Assembly: GCF_041431415.1 (NCBI RefSeq)
Contig: NZ_CP107845.1
Span: 2,170,001-2,234,000 of the forward strand
Reading direction: 5' to 3'
Origin: Streptomyces sp. NBC_00513
GTDB taxonomy: Bacteria; Actinomycetota; Actinomycetes; Streptomycetales; Streptomycetaceae
Length of the DNA stretch: 64,000 nt
Shown: one piece after another, positions 35,755 to 46,026 of the stretch
Position numbering within the stretch: the stretch's first letter is position 1
Layout: the number at the start of each line of letters is the position of its first letter
Notes under the pieces: generated by a model
What the model saw: the letters and a program-made list of their open reading frames with translations, nothing else
Databases searched by the model: none
What the model was told of the DNA's origin: nothing
Position numbers and translations under genes: made by a program

Positions 35755-37860
35755 GTGAGCACCAAGCCGACCACCACAGAGCTCGAGTGGACCGAACTGG
35801 ACCAGCGGGCCGTCGACACCGCCCGCATCCTGGCCGCCGACGCGGTACAGAAGGTCGGGAACGGCCACCCCGGTACGGCGATGAGCCTGGCCCCCGCCGC
35901 GTACACCCTTTTCCAGAAGGTCATGCGGCACGACCCCGCCGATCCCGAGTGGGTCGGGCGTGACCGCTTCGTGCTCTCCGCAGGGCACTCGTCCCTGACC
36001 CTCTACACCCAGCTCTACCTGGCCGGTTTCGGCCTGGAGCTGGCTGACCTGGAGGCGTTCCGCACCTGGGGCTCCAAGACCCCCGGTCACCCGGAGTACG
36101 GACACACCAAGGGCGTCGAGACGACCACCGGCCCGCTGGGCCAGGGCGTCGCCAACGCGGTGGGCATGGCCATGGCCGCCCGCTACGAGCGCGGTCTGTT
36201 CGACCCCGAGGCCGCCCCGGGCACCTCCCCGTTCGATCACATGATCTACGCCATCGCCGGCGACGGCTGCCTCCAGGAGGGCATCTCGCACGAGGCGTCC
36301 TCGCTGGCCGGCCACCAGAAGCTCGGCAACCTCGTGCTGCTGTGGGACGACAACCACATCTCCATCGAGGGCGACACGGAGACGGCCGTCTCCGAGGACA
36401 CCCTCGCGCGCTACGAGGCCTACGGCTGGCACGTCCAGCGCGTCGCCCCGCAGGAGAGCGGCGACCTGGACCCGAAGGCGCTGTTCGACGCGCTGGAGGC
36501 CGCCAAGGCCGAGACCGGGCGCCCGTCCTTCATCGCCATGCGCTCGATCATCGCCTGGCCCGCCCCGCACGCCCAGAACACCGAGGCCGCGCACGGCTCG
36601 GCGCTCGGCGCCGACGAGGTCGCGGCCACCAAGCGCGTCCTCGGCTTCGACCCGGAGAAGAGCTTCGACGTCGCCGACGAGGTCCTCGCCCACACGCGCG
36701 AGGCGCTCGACCGGGGCCGCGAGGTCAAGGCCGCGTGGGAGAAGGACTTCTCCGCCTGGCGCACCTCCAACCCGGAGCGCGCGGCCGAGTTCGACCGCAT
36801 CAACGCCAACGAGCTGCCCGCGGGCTGGGAGGAGAAGCTCCCCGTCTTCGAGGCCGGCAAGGGCGTCGCCACCCGCGCCGCGTCCGGCAAGGTCCTGGAG
36901 GCCCTCGGCGCGGTCATCCCGGAGCTGTGGGGCGGCTCGGCCGACCTGGCCGGCTCCAACAACACCACCATCGACAAGAACTCCTCGTTCCTGCCGGTGG
37001 GCAACCCGCTCCCGGGCGCGAAGCCGTACGGCCGCACCATCCACTTCGGCATCCGCGAGCACGCCATGGCCGCGGCCATGAACGGCATCGCGCTGCACGG
37101 CCACACCCGTGTCTACGGCGGCACGTTCCTCACGTTCTCCGACTACATGCGCAACGCGGTCCGCCTCTCCGCGCTGATGCACGTGCCGGTCACCTACGTG
37201 TGGACGCACGACTCCGTCGGCCTCGGCGAGGACGGCCCGACCCACCAGCCGGTCGAGCACGTCGCCTCGCTGCGCGCCATCCCGGGCCTGAACGTGGTCC
37301 GCCCGGCGGACGCGAACGAGACCGTCGTCGCCTGGCGCGAGATCCTCCGTCGCCACACCAAGGTGTTCGGCAAGGGTGCCCCGCACGGTCTGGCGCTGAC
37401 CCGCCAGGGCGTGCCCACCTACGAGCTCAACGAGAACACCGCCAAGGGCGGGTACGTCCTCCTCGACGCCGAGGGCGGCGAGCCGCAGGTGATCCTCATC
37501 GGCACCGGCTCCGAGGTCCAGCTCGCCGTCGGCGCCCGCGAGGCGCTCCAGGCCGAGGGCATCCCGACCCGCGTGGTCTCGATGCCGTCCGTCGAGTGGT
37601 TCGAGGAGCAGGACCAGGCGTACAAGGACAGCGTCCTGCCGCCCGCCGTCAAGGCGCGCGTCGCCGTCGAGGCCGGCATCGGTCTGACCTGGCACCGCTA
37701 CGTCGGCGACGCGGGCCGGATCGTGTCGCTGGAGCACTTCGGTGCCTCCGCCGACGGCGCCCTGCTGTTCCGCGAGTTCGGTCTGACGGCCGAGGCCGTG
37801 ACCGCCGCCGCCCAGGCCTCCCTCAGCGAAACGGGCGGCATCGCCGCCGCCGCGCGCTGA
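35755..37860 (+). CDS. tkt: transketolase
   Basis: 701-aa thiamine-diphosphate enzyme of the non-oxidative pentose phosphate pathway. TPP and substrate motifs: [57 protein letters not shown] with the metal-site [10 protein letters not shown] loop, and the pyrimidine-domain [17 protein letters not shown] and [21 protein letters not shown] start. Leads tkt-tal-zwf-opcA(-pgl), placing oxidative and non-oxidative branches in one unit. Confidence 0.97.
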   Translation: MSTKPTTTELEWTELDQRAVDTARILAADAVQKVGNGHPGTAMSLAPAAYTLFQKVMRHDPADPEWVGRDRFVLSAGHSSLTLYTQLYLAGFGLELADLEAFRTWGSKTPGHPEYGHTKGVETTTGPLGQGVANAVGMAMAARYERGLFDPEAAPGTSPFDHMIYAIAGDGCLQEGISHEASSLAGHQKLGNLVLLWDDNHISIEGDTETAVSEDTLARYEAYGWHVQRVAPQESGDLDPKALFDALEAAKAETGRPSFIAMRSIIAWPAPHAQNTEAAHGSALGADEVAATKRVLGFDPEKSFDVADEVLAHTREALDRGREVKAAWEKDFSAWRTSNPERAAEFDRINANELPAGWEEKLPVFEAGKGVATRAASGKVLEALGAVIPELWGGSADLAGSNNTTIDKNSSFLPVGNPLPGAKPYGRTIHFGIREHAMAAAMNGIALHGHTRVYGGTFLTFSDYMRNAVRLSALMHVPVTYVWTHDSVGLGEDGPTHQPVEHVASLRAIPGLNVVRPADANETVVAWREILRRHTKVFGKGAPHGLALTRQGVPTYELNENTAKGGYVLLDAEGGEPQVILIGTGSEVQLAVGAREALQAEGIPTRVVSMPSVEWFEEQDQAYKDSVLPPAVKARVAVEAGIGLTWHRYVGDAGRIVSLEHFGASADGALLFREFGLTAEAVTAAAQASLSETGGIAAAAR

Positions 37861-37895
37861 CACCGGTACACGAACCAGTAGGAGATGCAATTCCC

Positions 37896-39014
37896 ATGAC
37901 AGACGCACTCAAGCGCCTCTCCGACGAGGGCGTGGCGATCTGGCTGGACGACCTGTCCCGCAAGCGCATCACGTCCGGCAACCTCGCCGAGCTCATCGAC
38001 CAGCAGCACGTGGTCGGTGTCACCACCAACCCGTCGATCTTCCAGAAGGCGATCAGCAGCGGCGACGGTTACGAGCAGCAGCTCGCCGACCTCGCGGCCC
38101 GCAAGGTCACCGTCGAAGAGGCGATCCGCATGATCACGACGGCGGACGTCCGCGACGCCGCCGACATCCTGCGCCCCGTCTTCGACGCCACGGAGGGTCA
38201 GGACGGCCGGGTCTCGATCGAGGTCGACCCCCGTCTCGCCCACAACACCAGGGCGACCGTCGCCGAGGCCAAGCAGCTCGCCTGGCTGGTGGACCGCCCG
38301 AACACGCTCATCAAGATCCCGGCGACCAAGGCCGGCCTGCCGGCGATCACCGAGGTCATCGGCCGGGGCATCAGCGTCAACGTCACGCTGATCTTCTCGC
38401 TGGAGCGCTACCGCGAGGTCATGGAGGCGTACCTGGCGGGTCTGGAGAAGGCCAAGGCCGCCGGCCTGGACCTCGCCAAGATCCACTCGGTCGCCTCGTT
38501 CTTCGTGTCCCGCGTGGACACCGAGATCGACAAGCGTCTCGACCACCTCGGCACCGACGAGGCCAAGGCCCTGAAGGGCAAGGCGGCCCTCGCCAACGCC
38601 CGTCTGGCGTACGAGGCCTTCGAGGAGGTCTTCGCCGGTGAGCGCTGGGCCGCCCTGGACAAGGCGCACGCGAACAAGCAGCGTCCGCTGTGGGCCTCGA
38701 CCGGCGTCAAGGACCCGGCCTACAAGGACACCCTGTACGTGGTGGACCTGGTCGCCCCCGGCACCGTGAACACCATGCCGGAAGCCACCATGGAGGCCAC
38801 CGCCGACCACGGCGAGGTCACCGGCGACACCATCCGCGGCACCTACGAGCAGTCGCGCGCCGAGCTCGACGCGGTCGCGAAGCTGGGCATCTCGTACGAC
38901 GATGTCGTTCAGCTGCTGGAAGACGAGGGCGTCGAGAAGTTCGCGGCGTCCTGGAACGACCTGCTGAAGTCGACCGAGGCGGAACTCGTGCGCCTTGCCC
39001 CCACGGAGGCCTGA
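37896..39014 (+). CDS. tal: transaldolase
   Basis: 372 aa, the longer actinobacterial/plant-type transaldolase. Schiff-base lysine is in [27 protein letters not shown] near the N-terminus and [15 protein letters not shown] are class signatures. TAGGAG lies 12 nt before the ATG. Thirty-five nt after tkt and 5 nt before zwf. Confidence 0.97.
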   Translation: MTDALKRLSDEGVAIWLDDLSRKRITSGNLAELIDQQHVVGVTTNPSIFQKAISSGDGYEQQLADLAARKVTVEEAIRMITTADVRDAADILRPVFDATEGQDGRVSIEVDPRLAHNTRATVAEAKQLAWLVDRPNTLIKIPATKAGLPAITEVIGRGISVNVTLIFSLERYREVMEAYLAGLEKAKAAGLDLAKIHSVASFFVSRVDTEIDKRLDHLGTDEAKALKGKAALANARLAYEAFEEVFAGERWAALDKAHANKQRPLWASTGVKDPAYKDTLYVVDLVAPGTVNTMPEATMEATADHGEVTGDTIRGTYEQSRAELDAVAKLGISYDDVVQLLEDEGVEKFAASWNDLLKSTEAELVRLAPTEA

Positions 39015-39019
39015 ACACT

Positions 39020-40546
39020 TTGTCTGTGAACGGAGCGAACCCGCTTCGTGACGCACAGGACCGGCGGCTCCCGCGCATCGCGGGGCCGTCCGGCCTGGTC
39101 ATTTTCGGCGTTACGGGTGACCTGTCGCGCAAGAAGCTGATGCCCGCCGTCTACGACCTCGCCAACCGCGGCCTGCTCCCGCCGGGCTTCTCGCTCATCG
39201 GGTTCGCCCGGCGCGAGTGGCAGGACGAGGACTTCGCCCAGGAGGTGCACGACGCGGTCAAGGAGCACTCGCGCACCCCCTTCCGTGAGGAGGTGTGGCA
39301 GCAGCTCGTCCAGGGCTGCCGCTTCGTCCAGGGCGACTTCGACGACGACGCGGCCTTCGAGACGCTCAAGGCCACGATCGAGGAACTCGACAAGGCCCAG
39401 GGCACCGGCGGAAACTTCGCCTTCTACCTCTCGGTCCCGCCGAAGTTCTTCCCCAAGGTGGTCCAGCAGCTCAAGGACCACGGTCTGGCGCAGAAGGAAG
39501 GCTCGTGGCGGCGCGCCGTCATCGAGAAGCCCTTCGGCCACGACCTGAAGAGCGCGGAAGAGCTCAACAAGGTCGTCCACGAGGTCTTCCCCCGTGACGA
39601 GGTCTTCCGGATCGACCACTACCTCGGCAAGGAGACCGTCCAGAACATCCTGGCGCTCCGCTTCGCCAACACCATGTTCGAGCCGATCTGGAACCGGTCG
39701 TACGTCGACCACGTGCAGATCACCATGGCGGAGGACATCGGCATCGGCGGCCGGGCCGGATACTACGACGGCATCGGCGCGGCCCGTGACGTCATCCAGA
39801 ACCACCTGCTCCAGCTGCTGGCGCTCACCGCGATGGAGGAGCCCGGCTCCTTCCACCCGAAGGCGCTGGTGGCGGAGAAGCTCAAGGTGCTGACCGCCGT
39901 GGAGCTGCCCGAGGACCTGGGCAAGCACACCGTGCGCGGCCAGTACTCGGCGGCCTGGCAGGGCGGCGAGAAGGTCGTCGGATACCTCGAAGAGGACGGC
40001 ATCGACCCCAAGTCGAAGACCGACACCTACGCGGCCATCCGTCTGGAGATCAACAACCGTCGCTGGGCGGGCGTCCCGTTCTACCTGCGGACCGGCAAGC
40101 GCCTGGGCCGTCGGGTGACCGAGATCGCGGTGGTCTTCAAGCGGGCCCCGTACCTCCCGTTCGAGTCGGGCGCGACCGAGGAGCTGGGGCAGAACGCCCT
40201 GGTCATCCGGGTCCAGCCGGACGAGGGCGTGACGGTCCGCTTCGGCTCCAAGGTGCCCGGCACCTCCATGGAGGTCCGGGACGTCACGATGGACTTCGCC
40301 TACGGCGAGTCCTTCACGGAGTCCAGCCCCGAGGCGTACGAGCGGCTGATCCTCGACGTCCTGCTGGGTGACGCGAACCTCTTCCCGCGTCACCAGGAGG
40401 TCGAGCTCTCCTGGAACATCCTCGACCCGATCGAGCAGTACTGGGACAAGCACGGCAAGCCCGCGCAGTACCCGGCGGGCACCTGGGGACCGGTCGAGGC
40501 GGACGAGATGCTCGCACGAGACGGACGGAGCTGGCGCCGGCCATGA
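39020..40546 (+). CDS. zwf: glucose-6-phosphate 1-dehydrogenase
   Basis: 508 aa; first oxidative step, making NADPH and 6-phosphogluconolactone. Cofactor motif FGVTGDLSRKKLMPA; active site RIDHYLGKETVQN; substrate lysine in VIEKPFGHDL. TTG start at 39020 is preferred because GGAGG lies about 10 nt upstream; the in-frame GTG at 39026 is less well spaced. Coupled to opcA, its assembly partner, by ATGA overlap. Confidence 0.96.
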   Translation: MSVNGANPLRDAQDRRLPRIAGPSGLVIFGVTGDLSRKKLMPAVYDLANRGLLPPGFSLIGFARREWQDEDFAQEVHDAVKEHSRTPFREEVWQQLVQGCRFVQGDFDDDAAFETLKATIEELDKAQGTGGNFAFYLSVPPKFFPKVVQQLKDHGLAQKEGSWRRAVIEKPFGHDLKSAEELNKVVHEVFPRDEVFRIDHYLGKETVQNILALRFANTMFEPIWNRSYVDHVQITMAEDIGIGGRAGYYDGIGAARDVIQNHLLQLLALTAMEEPGSFHPKALVAEKLKVLTAVELPEDLGKHTVRGQYSAAWQGGEKVVGYLEEDGIDPKSKTDTYAAIRLEINNRRWAGVPFYLRTGKRLGRRVTEIAVVFKRAPYLPFESGATEELGQNALVIRVQPDEGVTVRFGSKVPGTSMEVRDVTMDFAYGESFTESSPEAYERLILDVLLGDANLFPRHQEVELSWNILDPIEQYWDKHGKPAQYPAGTWGPVEADEMLARDGRSWRRP

Positions 40547-41598
40547 AGATCGACCTTACGGAGACCACCTCCAGCAAGATCAACGCCGCGTTGGTGCAGG
40601 CACGCCGGGACATCGGCACGCCGGCCATCGGCATGGTCCTCACGCTGGTGATCGTGACCGACGAGGAGAACGCGTACGACGCGCTCAAGTCGGCGAACGA
40701 CGCATCCCACGAGCACCCCTCGCGGATCATCGTCGTGGTCAAGCGGATCAGCCGCTCGCCGCGCAGTCGCCGCGACGCCCGTCTCGACGCGGAAGTCCGT
40801 GTCGGGGCGGACGCCGGCTCCGGCGAGACGGTCGTGCTCCGCATGCACGGAGAACTGGTCAACCACGCCCAGTCGGTGGTTCTCCCGCTCCTGCTGCCCG
40901 ACGCCCCCGTGGTGGTCTGGTGGCCGGAGGGCGCTCCCGCGAGCCTGGCGGGCGACCCGCTGGGCTCGCTGGGACAGCGCCGGATCACGGACACGTACGC
41001 CTCGGAGAGCCCGATCGCCGCACTCGGCAGCCGGGCCGAGGCGTACGCGCCGGGTGACACGGACCTGTCCTGGACCCGGATCACCCCGTGGCGTTCGATG
41101 CTGGCCGCGGCGCTCGACCAGCAGAGTCGCGTCTCCGTCGTCTCGGCCACCGTCGAGGGCGAGGACGACAACCCGAGCTGCGAGCTGCTGGCCATGTGGC
41201 TGGCGGACCGTCTGGGCGTACCGGTCAAGCGCACCCACTCCACCGGCCCCGGCCTCACGGCCGTCCGGCTGGAGACCACGGACGGCGTGATCGTCCTGGA
41301 CCGGGCGGACGGGGCCCTGGCGACGCTGTGCATGCCGGGTCAGCCCGACCGCGCGGTGGCGCTCAAGCGTCGTGACACGGCCGAGCTGCTGGCGGAGGAA
41401 CTGCGCCGGCTGGACCCGGACAACACGTACGAGGCCTCGCTGAAGTTCGGCGTGGACCGGCTGGACGCGAAGAAGGCCGCCCCGGCCGGCACGTCCGAGG
41501 CTTCCGCCGGCGAGGCGGACGACCCCGCGGCCAAGGCCGAGGCGCCCGCGAAGCCGGCGGCCAAGGCCCCGGCCAAGAAGGCCCCGGCCAAGAAGTGA
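40543..41598 (+). CDS. opcA: OpcA, glucose-6-phosphate dehydrogenase assembly protein
   Basis: 351 aa. OpcA supports Zwf oligomerisation and activity in cyanobacteria and actinobacteria. Core about 1-300 (TPAIGMVLTLVIVTDEENAY, HSQSVVLP-type LVNHAQSVVLPLLLPDAPVVVWW, LSWTRITPWRSMLAAAL). The C-terminal 40 residues form an Ala/Pro/Lys tail ending in repeated PAKKAPAKK, resembling histone-H1-like tails; its role is unknown. Overlaps zwf by 4 nt; a strong hairpin follows. Confidence 0.94.
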   Translation: MKIDLTETTSSKINAALVQARRDIGTPAIGMVLTLVIVTDEENAYDALKSANDASHEHPSRIIVVVKRISRSPRSRRDARLDAEVRVGADAGSGETVVLRMHGELVNHAQSVVLPLLLPDAPVVVWWPEGAPASLAGDPLGSLGQRRITDTYASESPIAALGSRAEAYAPGDTDLSWTRITPWRSMLAAALDQQSRVSVVSATVEGEDDNPSCELLAMWLADRLGVPVKRTHSTGPGLTAVRLETTDGVIVLDRADGALATLCMPGQPDRAVALKRRDTAELLAEELRRLDPDNTYEASLKFGVDRLDAKKAAPAGTSEASAGEADDPAAKAEAPAKPAAKAPAKKAPAKK

Positions 41599-41606
41599 CG
41601 CACCAC

Positions 41607-41648
41607 GGCCGCCGGTCGGACGCCCGCGAGGGGGTCCGACCGGCGGCC
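41607..41648 (+). terminator. hairpin between opcA and pgl
   Basis: Perfect 15-bp stem (GGCCGCCGGTCGGAC arm) with a 12-nt loop starting 9 bp after the opcA stop, inside the apparent operon and 43 bp before pgl. Confidence 0.75.
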
Positions 41649-41690
41649 GAGCCATTTCCCCGCAGCAACGAGCAAGAAGGCGGCACGCAC

Positions 41691-42479
41691 ATGGGTATGA
41701 CGACTCCCCAGGTCGTCGTCCACCGGGACAAGGAGCTGATGGCCCAGGCCGCGGCGGCCCGGCTCATCACGAAGATCGTGGACGCGCAGGCGGCCCGCGG
41801 CAGCGCCTCGGTGGTGCTGACCGGCGGCCGCAACGGCAACGGTCTGCTCGCGGCGCTCGCGGCCGCTCCGGCCCGGGACGCGATCGACTGGTCGCGGCTG
41901 GACCTGTGGTGGGGCGACGAGCGGTACGTCCCCGCCGACGACCCCGAACGCAATCACGTCCAGGCCCGCGAGGCGCTCCTGGACGCCGTGCCGGTCGATC
42001 CGGCTCGCGTCCACGTCATGCCGGCCTCGGACGGCCCGTACGGGGCGGACGTCGACGCCGCCGCGGCGGCGTACGCGGCGGAACTCGCGCGGGCGGCGGG
42101 TCCGGAGGACCACGGCCCGGTCCCCCGCTTCGACGTGCTGATGCTGGGCGTCGGCCCGGACACGCACGTGGCGTCGCTGTTCCCGGAGCACCCGGCGTCC
42201 CGCGAGACCGAGCGCACCGTGGTCGGTGTGCACGGCGCCCCGAAGCCGCCGCCGACCCGGGTCTCGCTGACCCTTCCGGCGATCCGGGCGGCCCGCGAGG
42301 TCTGGCTGCTGGCGGCGGGCGAGGACAAGGCGGGCGCGGTGGCGCTCGCGCTCGGCGGCGCGGGCGACGTCCAGGCCCCGGCGGCGGCGGCCTACGGTCG
42401 CAGCCGCACCCTGTGGCTCCTGGACCGCGCGGCGGCGGCCAAGCTGCCGTCGGACATGTACCCGCCGGCGTCGGCCTGA
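41691..42479 (+). CDS. pgl: 6-phosphogluconolactonase
   Basis: 262 aa; hydrolyses the Zwf product. Family motifs: VVLTGGRNGNGLLAAL (phosphate loop), DLWWGDERYVPADDPERNH, LMLGVGPDTHVASLFPEH. ATG 41691 with GAAGG 10 nt upstream; the ATG two codons later is possible. Separated from opcA by a strong hairpin, so its dose may be set separately. Confidence 0.96.
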   Translation: MGMTTPQVVVHRDKELMAQAAAARLITKIVDAQAARGSASVVLTGGRNGNGLLAALAAAPARDAIDWSRLDLWWGDERYVPADDPERNHVQAREALLDAVPVDPARVHVMPASDGPYGADVDAAAAAYAAELARAAGPEDHGPVPRFDVLMLGVGPDTHVASLFPEHPASRETERTVVGVHGAPKPPPTRVSLTLPAIRAAREVWLLAAGEDKAGAVALALGGAGDVQAPAAAAYGRSRTLWLLDRAAAAKLPSDMYPPASA

Positions 42480-42497
42480 CCTTCCGCGTCCGAACGG

Positions 42498-42530
42498 CGG
42501 GGGTGCGGGGGCCCGGCCCCCGCACCCCCG
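42498..42530. terminator. bidirectional terminator between pgl and pgi
   Basis: Perfect 15-bp G/C stem (CGGGGGTGCGGGGGC arm) with a CCG loop between convergent genes. Confidence 0.88.
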
Positions 42531-42537
42531 CCCCGGG

Positions 42538-44202
42538 TCAGGACCGGCCGCGCAGCGAGCGGTAGGTCGCGACGAGGGCCCGCGTCGAGGGGTCGAAGCC
42601 CTCCACGTCCGCGCCTTCGGTCAGCGCCGGTTCCACCCGCTTGGCGAGCACCTTGCCGAGCTCGACTCCCCACTGGTCGAAGGAGTCGATGTTCCACACC
42701 GCGCCCTGGACGAACACCTTGTGCTCGTACAGGGCGATCAGCTGCCCCAGCACCCCGGGCGTCAGCTCGGTCGCGAGGATCGTCGTCGTGGGGTGGTTGC
42801 CCGCGAACGTCTTGTGGGCGACCAGCGCCTCGTCGACGCCCTCCGCCCGCACCTCCTCGGCGGTCTTGCCGAAGGCCAGCGCCTGCGTCTGTGCGAAGAA
42901 GTTCGCCATCAGCAGGTCGTGTTGGGCCTTCAGCGGCCCGGAGAGTTCCGCCACCGGCCGGGCGAACCCGATGAAGTCAGCCGGGATCAGCTTCGTTCCC
43001 TGGTGGATCAACTGGTAGTACGCGTGCTGCCCGTTCGTGCCGGGCGTGCCCCACACCACCGGTCCGGTCTGCCAGTCCACCGGGTTGCCGTCCCGGTCCA
43101 CCGACTTGCCGTTGGACTCCATGTCCAACTGCTGGAGGTAGGCCGTGAACCGCGACAGGTAATGGCTGTACGGCAGCACCGCGTGCGACTGGGCGTCGAA
43201 GAACCCGCCGTACCAGACCCCCAACAGGCCCATCAGCAGCGGCGCGTTCTCCTCCGGCGGGGCGGTCCGGAAGTGCCGGTCCATGGCCGCGAAGCCGTCC
43301 AGCATCTCCCGGAAGGCGTCCGGGCCGATCGCGATCATCAGCGAGAGGCCGATCGCGGAGTCGAAGGAGTAGCGCCCGCCGACCCAGTCCCAGAACTCGA
43401 ACATGTTGGCCGGGTCGATGCCGAACCCGGTGACCTTCTCGGCGTTGGTGGACAGCGCCACGAAGTGCCGTGCCACGGCGCTCTGGTCACCGCCCAGACC
43501 GTCGAGGAGCCATTCCCGCGCCGAGGTGGCGTTGGTGATGGTCTCGATCGTGGTGAAGGTCTTCGACGCGATGATGAACAGCGTCTCCGCCGGGTCGAAG
43601 TCCCGTACGGCCTCGTGCAGGTCGGCTCCGTCCACGTTGGAGACGAACCGCAGCGTCAGGCCGCGATCGGCGAAGGCGCGCAGCGCCTCGTACGCCATCG
43701 CCGGGCCCAGGTCGGAGCCGCCGATGCCGATGTTGACGACGTTCTTGATGCGCTTGCCCGTGAAGCCGGTCCACTTACCCGACCTGACCTGCTCGGAGAA
43801 GGCGGCCATCTTGTCGAGGACGGCGTGCACGCCGGGGACGACGTTCTCGCCGTCCACCTCGATCACCGCGTCCCTCGGGGCGCGCAGGGCGGTGTGCAGG
43901 ACCGCCCGGTCCTCGGTCGTGTTGATCTTCTCGCCGCGGAACATCGCGTCGCGCAGCTCGGCCACGCCGGTCGCCGACGCCAGTTCGCGGAGCAACGCGA
44001 GCGTCTCGTCCGTCACGAGGTGCTTCGAGTAGTCGATGTGCAGGTCGCCGACCCGCAGGGTGTAGCCGGTGCCCCGGCTCGGATCCGCCTCGAACAGCTC
44101 CCGCAGATGCGTCTGCCCCAGCTCTTCCCGGTGCTTGCCGAGTGCGAGCCACTCGGGTGTCCGGTTCAGCCTCGTACGGGTGTCTGCGTTCATCTCGGAC
44201 AT
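42538..44202 (-). CDS. pgi: glucose-6-phosphate isomerase
   Basis: 554 aa. Interconverts glucose-6-P and fructose-6-P, feeding Zwf or glycolysis. Signatures: [63 protein letters not shown], and the C-terminal KRVEPAL. First ATG at 44202; a second lies three codons on. Convergent with the tkt-pgl unit. Confidence 0.97.
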   Translation of the reverse strand: MSEMNADTRTRLNRTPEWLALGKHREELGQTHLRELFEADPSRGTGYTLRVGDLHIDYSKHLVTDETLALLRELASATGVAELRDAMFRGEKINTTEDRAVLHTALRAPRDAVIEVDGENVVPGVHAVLDKMAAFSEQVRSGKWTGFTGKRIKNVVNIGIGGSDLGPAMAYEALRAFADRGLTLRFVSNVDGADLHEAVRDFDPAETLFIIASKTFTTIETITNATSAREWLLDGLGGDQSAVARHFVALSTNAEKVTGFGIDPANMFEFWDWVGGRYSFDSAIGLSLMIAIGPDAFREMLDGFAAMDRHFRTAPPEENAPLLMGLLGVWYGGFFDAQSHAVLPYSHYLSRFTAYLQQLDMESNGKSVDRDGNPVDWQTGPVVWGTPGTNGQHAYYQLIHQGTKLIPADFIGFARPVAELSGPLKAQHDLLMANFFAQTQALAFGKTAEEVRAEGVDEALVAHKTFAGNHPTTTILATELTPGVLGQLIALYEHKVFVQGAVWNIDSFDQWGVELGKVLAKRVEPALTEGADVEGFDPSTRALVATYRSLRGRS

Positions 44203-44278
44203 CAACCCACTTCTTCCGTCCTGTTGTGCCCCGCCACGCCCCAACCTAAGGGATGTGAAGGGGGCCAACGCGCACAAA

Positions 44279-44322
44279 GGGGCCCGGCCCGCGGGTTCGT
44301 GTCTGCCGCGGGGCCGGGCCCC
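44279..44322 (-). terminator. terminator of rbpA
   Basis: 16-bp stem (GGGGCCCGGCCCGCGG arm, one bulged G) with an 11-nt loop, about 50 bp after the rbpA stop. Confidence 0.75.
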
Positions 44323-44369
44323 AAGTCACTCTTGAGTGCGAACCGGCCGGAGGCCGAGGTTCGGACGGT

Positions 44370-44705
44370 TCAGATCTCGCCGCGGAGCTTGGCGAGGGCT
44401 TCGGCGAGGATCGCCTCGCCGTCGGCATCGGTACGCCGCTCCCGCACGTACGCCAGGTGCGTCTTGTACGGTTCGGTGCGCGGCGGAGCCGGCGGGTTGT
44501 CCCGGTCCTGGCCGGCCGGGAACCCGCAGCGCGGGCAGTCCCAGGTGTCCGGCACCTGCGCGTCGCTGGCGAAGCTGGGCTGTGTCTCGTGCCCGTTCGA
44601 GCACCAGAAGGAGATGCGCAGGCGGGGCGCGGACTCACCGCGCTCGGCCTCGCCCATCGGCCCCGCTCCGACCCGACTGCCACGGATCGCGTTGCCACTT
44701 GCCAC
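44370..44705 (-). CDS. rbpA: RNA polymerase-binding protein RbpA
   Basis: 111 aa. RbpA binds the group 1/2 sigma factor and the beta' region of RNA polymerase and stimulates transcription in actinobacteria. Visible: N-terminal tail ASGNAIRGSRVGAGPMGEAE, core with FWCSNGHETQPS and TWDCPRCGFPAGQD (Cys/His zinc-like set), basic linker, and C-terminal sigma-interaction helix GEAILAEALAKLRGEI. GTG start after GGGAG. A genome can carry a paralogue (RbpB), so either copy is possible. Confidence 0.93.
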   Translation of the reverse strand: MASGNAIRGSRVGAGPMGEAERGESAPRLRISFWCSNGHETQPSFASDAQVPDTWDCPRCGFPAGQDRDNPPAPPRTEPYKTHLAYVRERRTDADGEAILAEALAKLRGEI

Positions 44706-44877
44706 GGTCGTAACTCCCTGCGTGATGGTGCCGCGGAGTGCGAGGGGAGGTCCGCTGCCGCGGGCGCCCGAGCCTACGGAGGACCGGGCGACCGTCCAGG
44801 AACTGGAAGGACCGCCCCCGCAAAGGCCCATGATAGGCCGGGGAGAGCCCGCCGGACCGCCGGAATGGCCGGAACGG

Positions 44878-45114
44878 TCAGCCGGTCGACTTCATCATCA
44901 GGCCGAGCGCCACGATGCAGGCGAACCAGAGCAGACCGATCACGACGGTGATCCGGTCCAGGTTGCGCTCGGCGACCGAGGAACCGCCGACCGACGACTG
45001 CATGCCGCCGCCGAACATGTCGGAAAGGCCGCCGCCCTTGCCCTTGTGCATCAGCACGAGCAGCATCAGCAGGGCGCTGAAGACGATCAGGGCGATCGAG
45101 AACCCCATAATCAC
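44878..45114 (-). CDS. secG: SecG translocase subunit
   Basis: 78-aa membrane protein with two helices flanking a Gly-rich loop (LMHKGKGGGLSDMFGGGMQS), part of SecYEG. AGGA seven nt before GTG 45114 favours that start; ATG 45108 is possible. Downstream of tpiA, from which a hairpin separates it. Confidence 0.95.
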   Translation of the reverse strand: MIMGFSIALIVFSALLMLLVLMHKGKGGGLSDMFGGGMQSSVGGSSVAERNLDRITVVIGLLWFACIVALGLMMKSTG

Positions 45115-45150
45115 GGCTGATTCCTACTTTCTGGCTTTTCCGGGATGTGC

Positions 45151-45191
45151 GCGGGGGCCAGTGGCTGGTGGTTCAGCCTCCTGGCCCCCGC
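45151..45191 (-). terminator. hairpin between tpiA and secG
   Basis: Perfect 11-bp stem GCGGGGGCCAG / CTGGCCCCCGC with a 19-nt loop containing a smaller GGCT / AGCC stem. May attenuate read-through from glycolytic genes into secG. Confidence 0.6.
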
Positions 45192-45243
45192 AAGGGTACG
45201 ACGGATCCGCCCTACCGCATACTCGCTGCGATATTCACACAGG

Positions 45244-46020
45244 TCACTGGTCGCGGAACCGGACGATCTTGACGAACTCGTCCACGTCCAGTGCGGCGCC
45301 GCCGATGAGCGCGCCGTCGACGTCGGGCTGCGCCATGATCGCGGCGATGTTGCCGGACTTCACCGAGCCGCCGTACTGGATGCGGACCTTGTCGGCCAGC
45401 TCCTGGGAGTACAGCTCGGCGAGACGGCCGCGGATCGCCCCGCAGACCTCCTGCGCGTCCTCGGGGGTGGCGACCTCACCGGTGCCGATCGCCCAGACGG
45501 GCTCGTACGCGATGACGATGGACTCGACCTGCTCGGCCGGTACGTCCTTCAGTCCGCCGTCGACCTGGGCCAGCGTGTGCGGGACCTGCTCGCCGGCCTT
45601 GCGGACGTCGAGGCCCTCGCCGACGCAGAGGATCGGCGTGATCCCGTGCTTGAAGGCGGCCTTGACCTTGGCGTTGCAGATCTCGTCGTTCTCGCCGTGG
45701 TACTGGCGGCGCTCGCTGTGGCCGACGGCCACGAACGCGCACTTCAGCTTCGAGAGCATGGGGCCGGAGATCTCGCCGGTGTAGGCACCGGAGTCGTGCG
45801 CCGAGATGTCCTGGGCGCCGTACTTGATCTTCAGCTTGTCGCCGTCGACCAGGGTCTGGACCGAACGCAGGTCGACGAAGGGCGGCAGCACCGCGACCTC
45901 GACGGCGTCGTAGTCCTTGTCGGCCAGGGCGAACGCGAGCTTCTGGACGTGCGCGATGGCCTCGAGGTGGTTGAGGTTCATCTTCCAGTTGCCCGCCATC
46001 AGCGGGGTACGCGAAGTCAC
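45244..46020 (-). CDS. tpiA: triosephosphate isomerase
   Basis: 258 aa. Active-site set: GNWKMN (Lys), VAVGHSERR (His), [11 protein letters not shown] (Glu), and the phosphate loop [14 protein letters not shown] start six nt after pgk. Interconverts dihydroxyacetone phosphate and glyceraldehyde-3-phosphate. Confidence 0.97.
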   Translation of the reverse strand: MTSRTPLMAGNWKMNLNHLEAIAHVQKLAFALADKDYDAVEVAVLPPFVDLRSVQTLVDGDKLKIKYGAQDISAHDSGAYTGEISGPMLSKLKCAFVAVGHSERRQYHGENDEICNAKVKAAFKHGITPILCVGEGLDVRKAGEQVPHTLAQVDGGLKDVPAEQVESIVIAYEPVWAIGTGEVATPEDAQEVCGAIRGRLAELYSQELADKVRIQYGGSVKSGNIAAIMAQPDVDGALIGGAALDVDEFVKIVRFRDQ

Positions 46021-46026
46021 TTTGGT

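Noticed and set aside
35555..35963. Small genes in the ctaB-tkt gap
   Set aside because: Frames lack ribosome sites and protein-like composition and overlap tkt out of frame.
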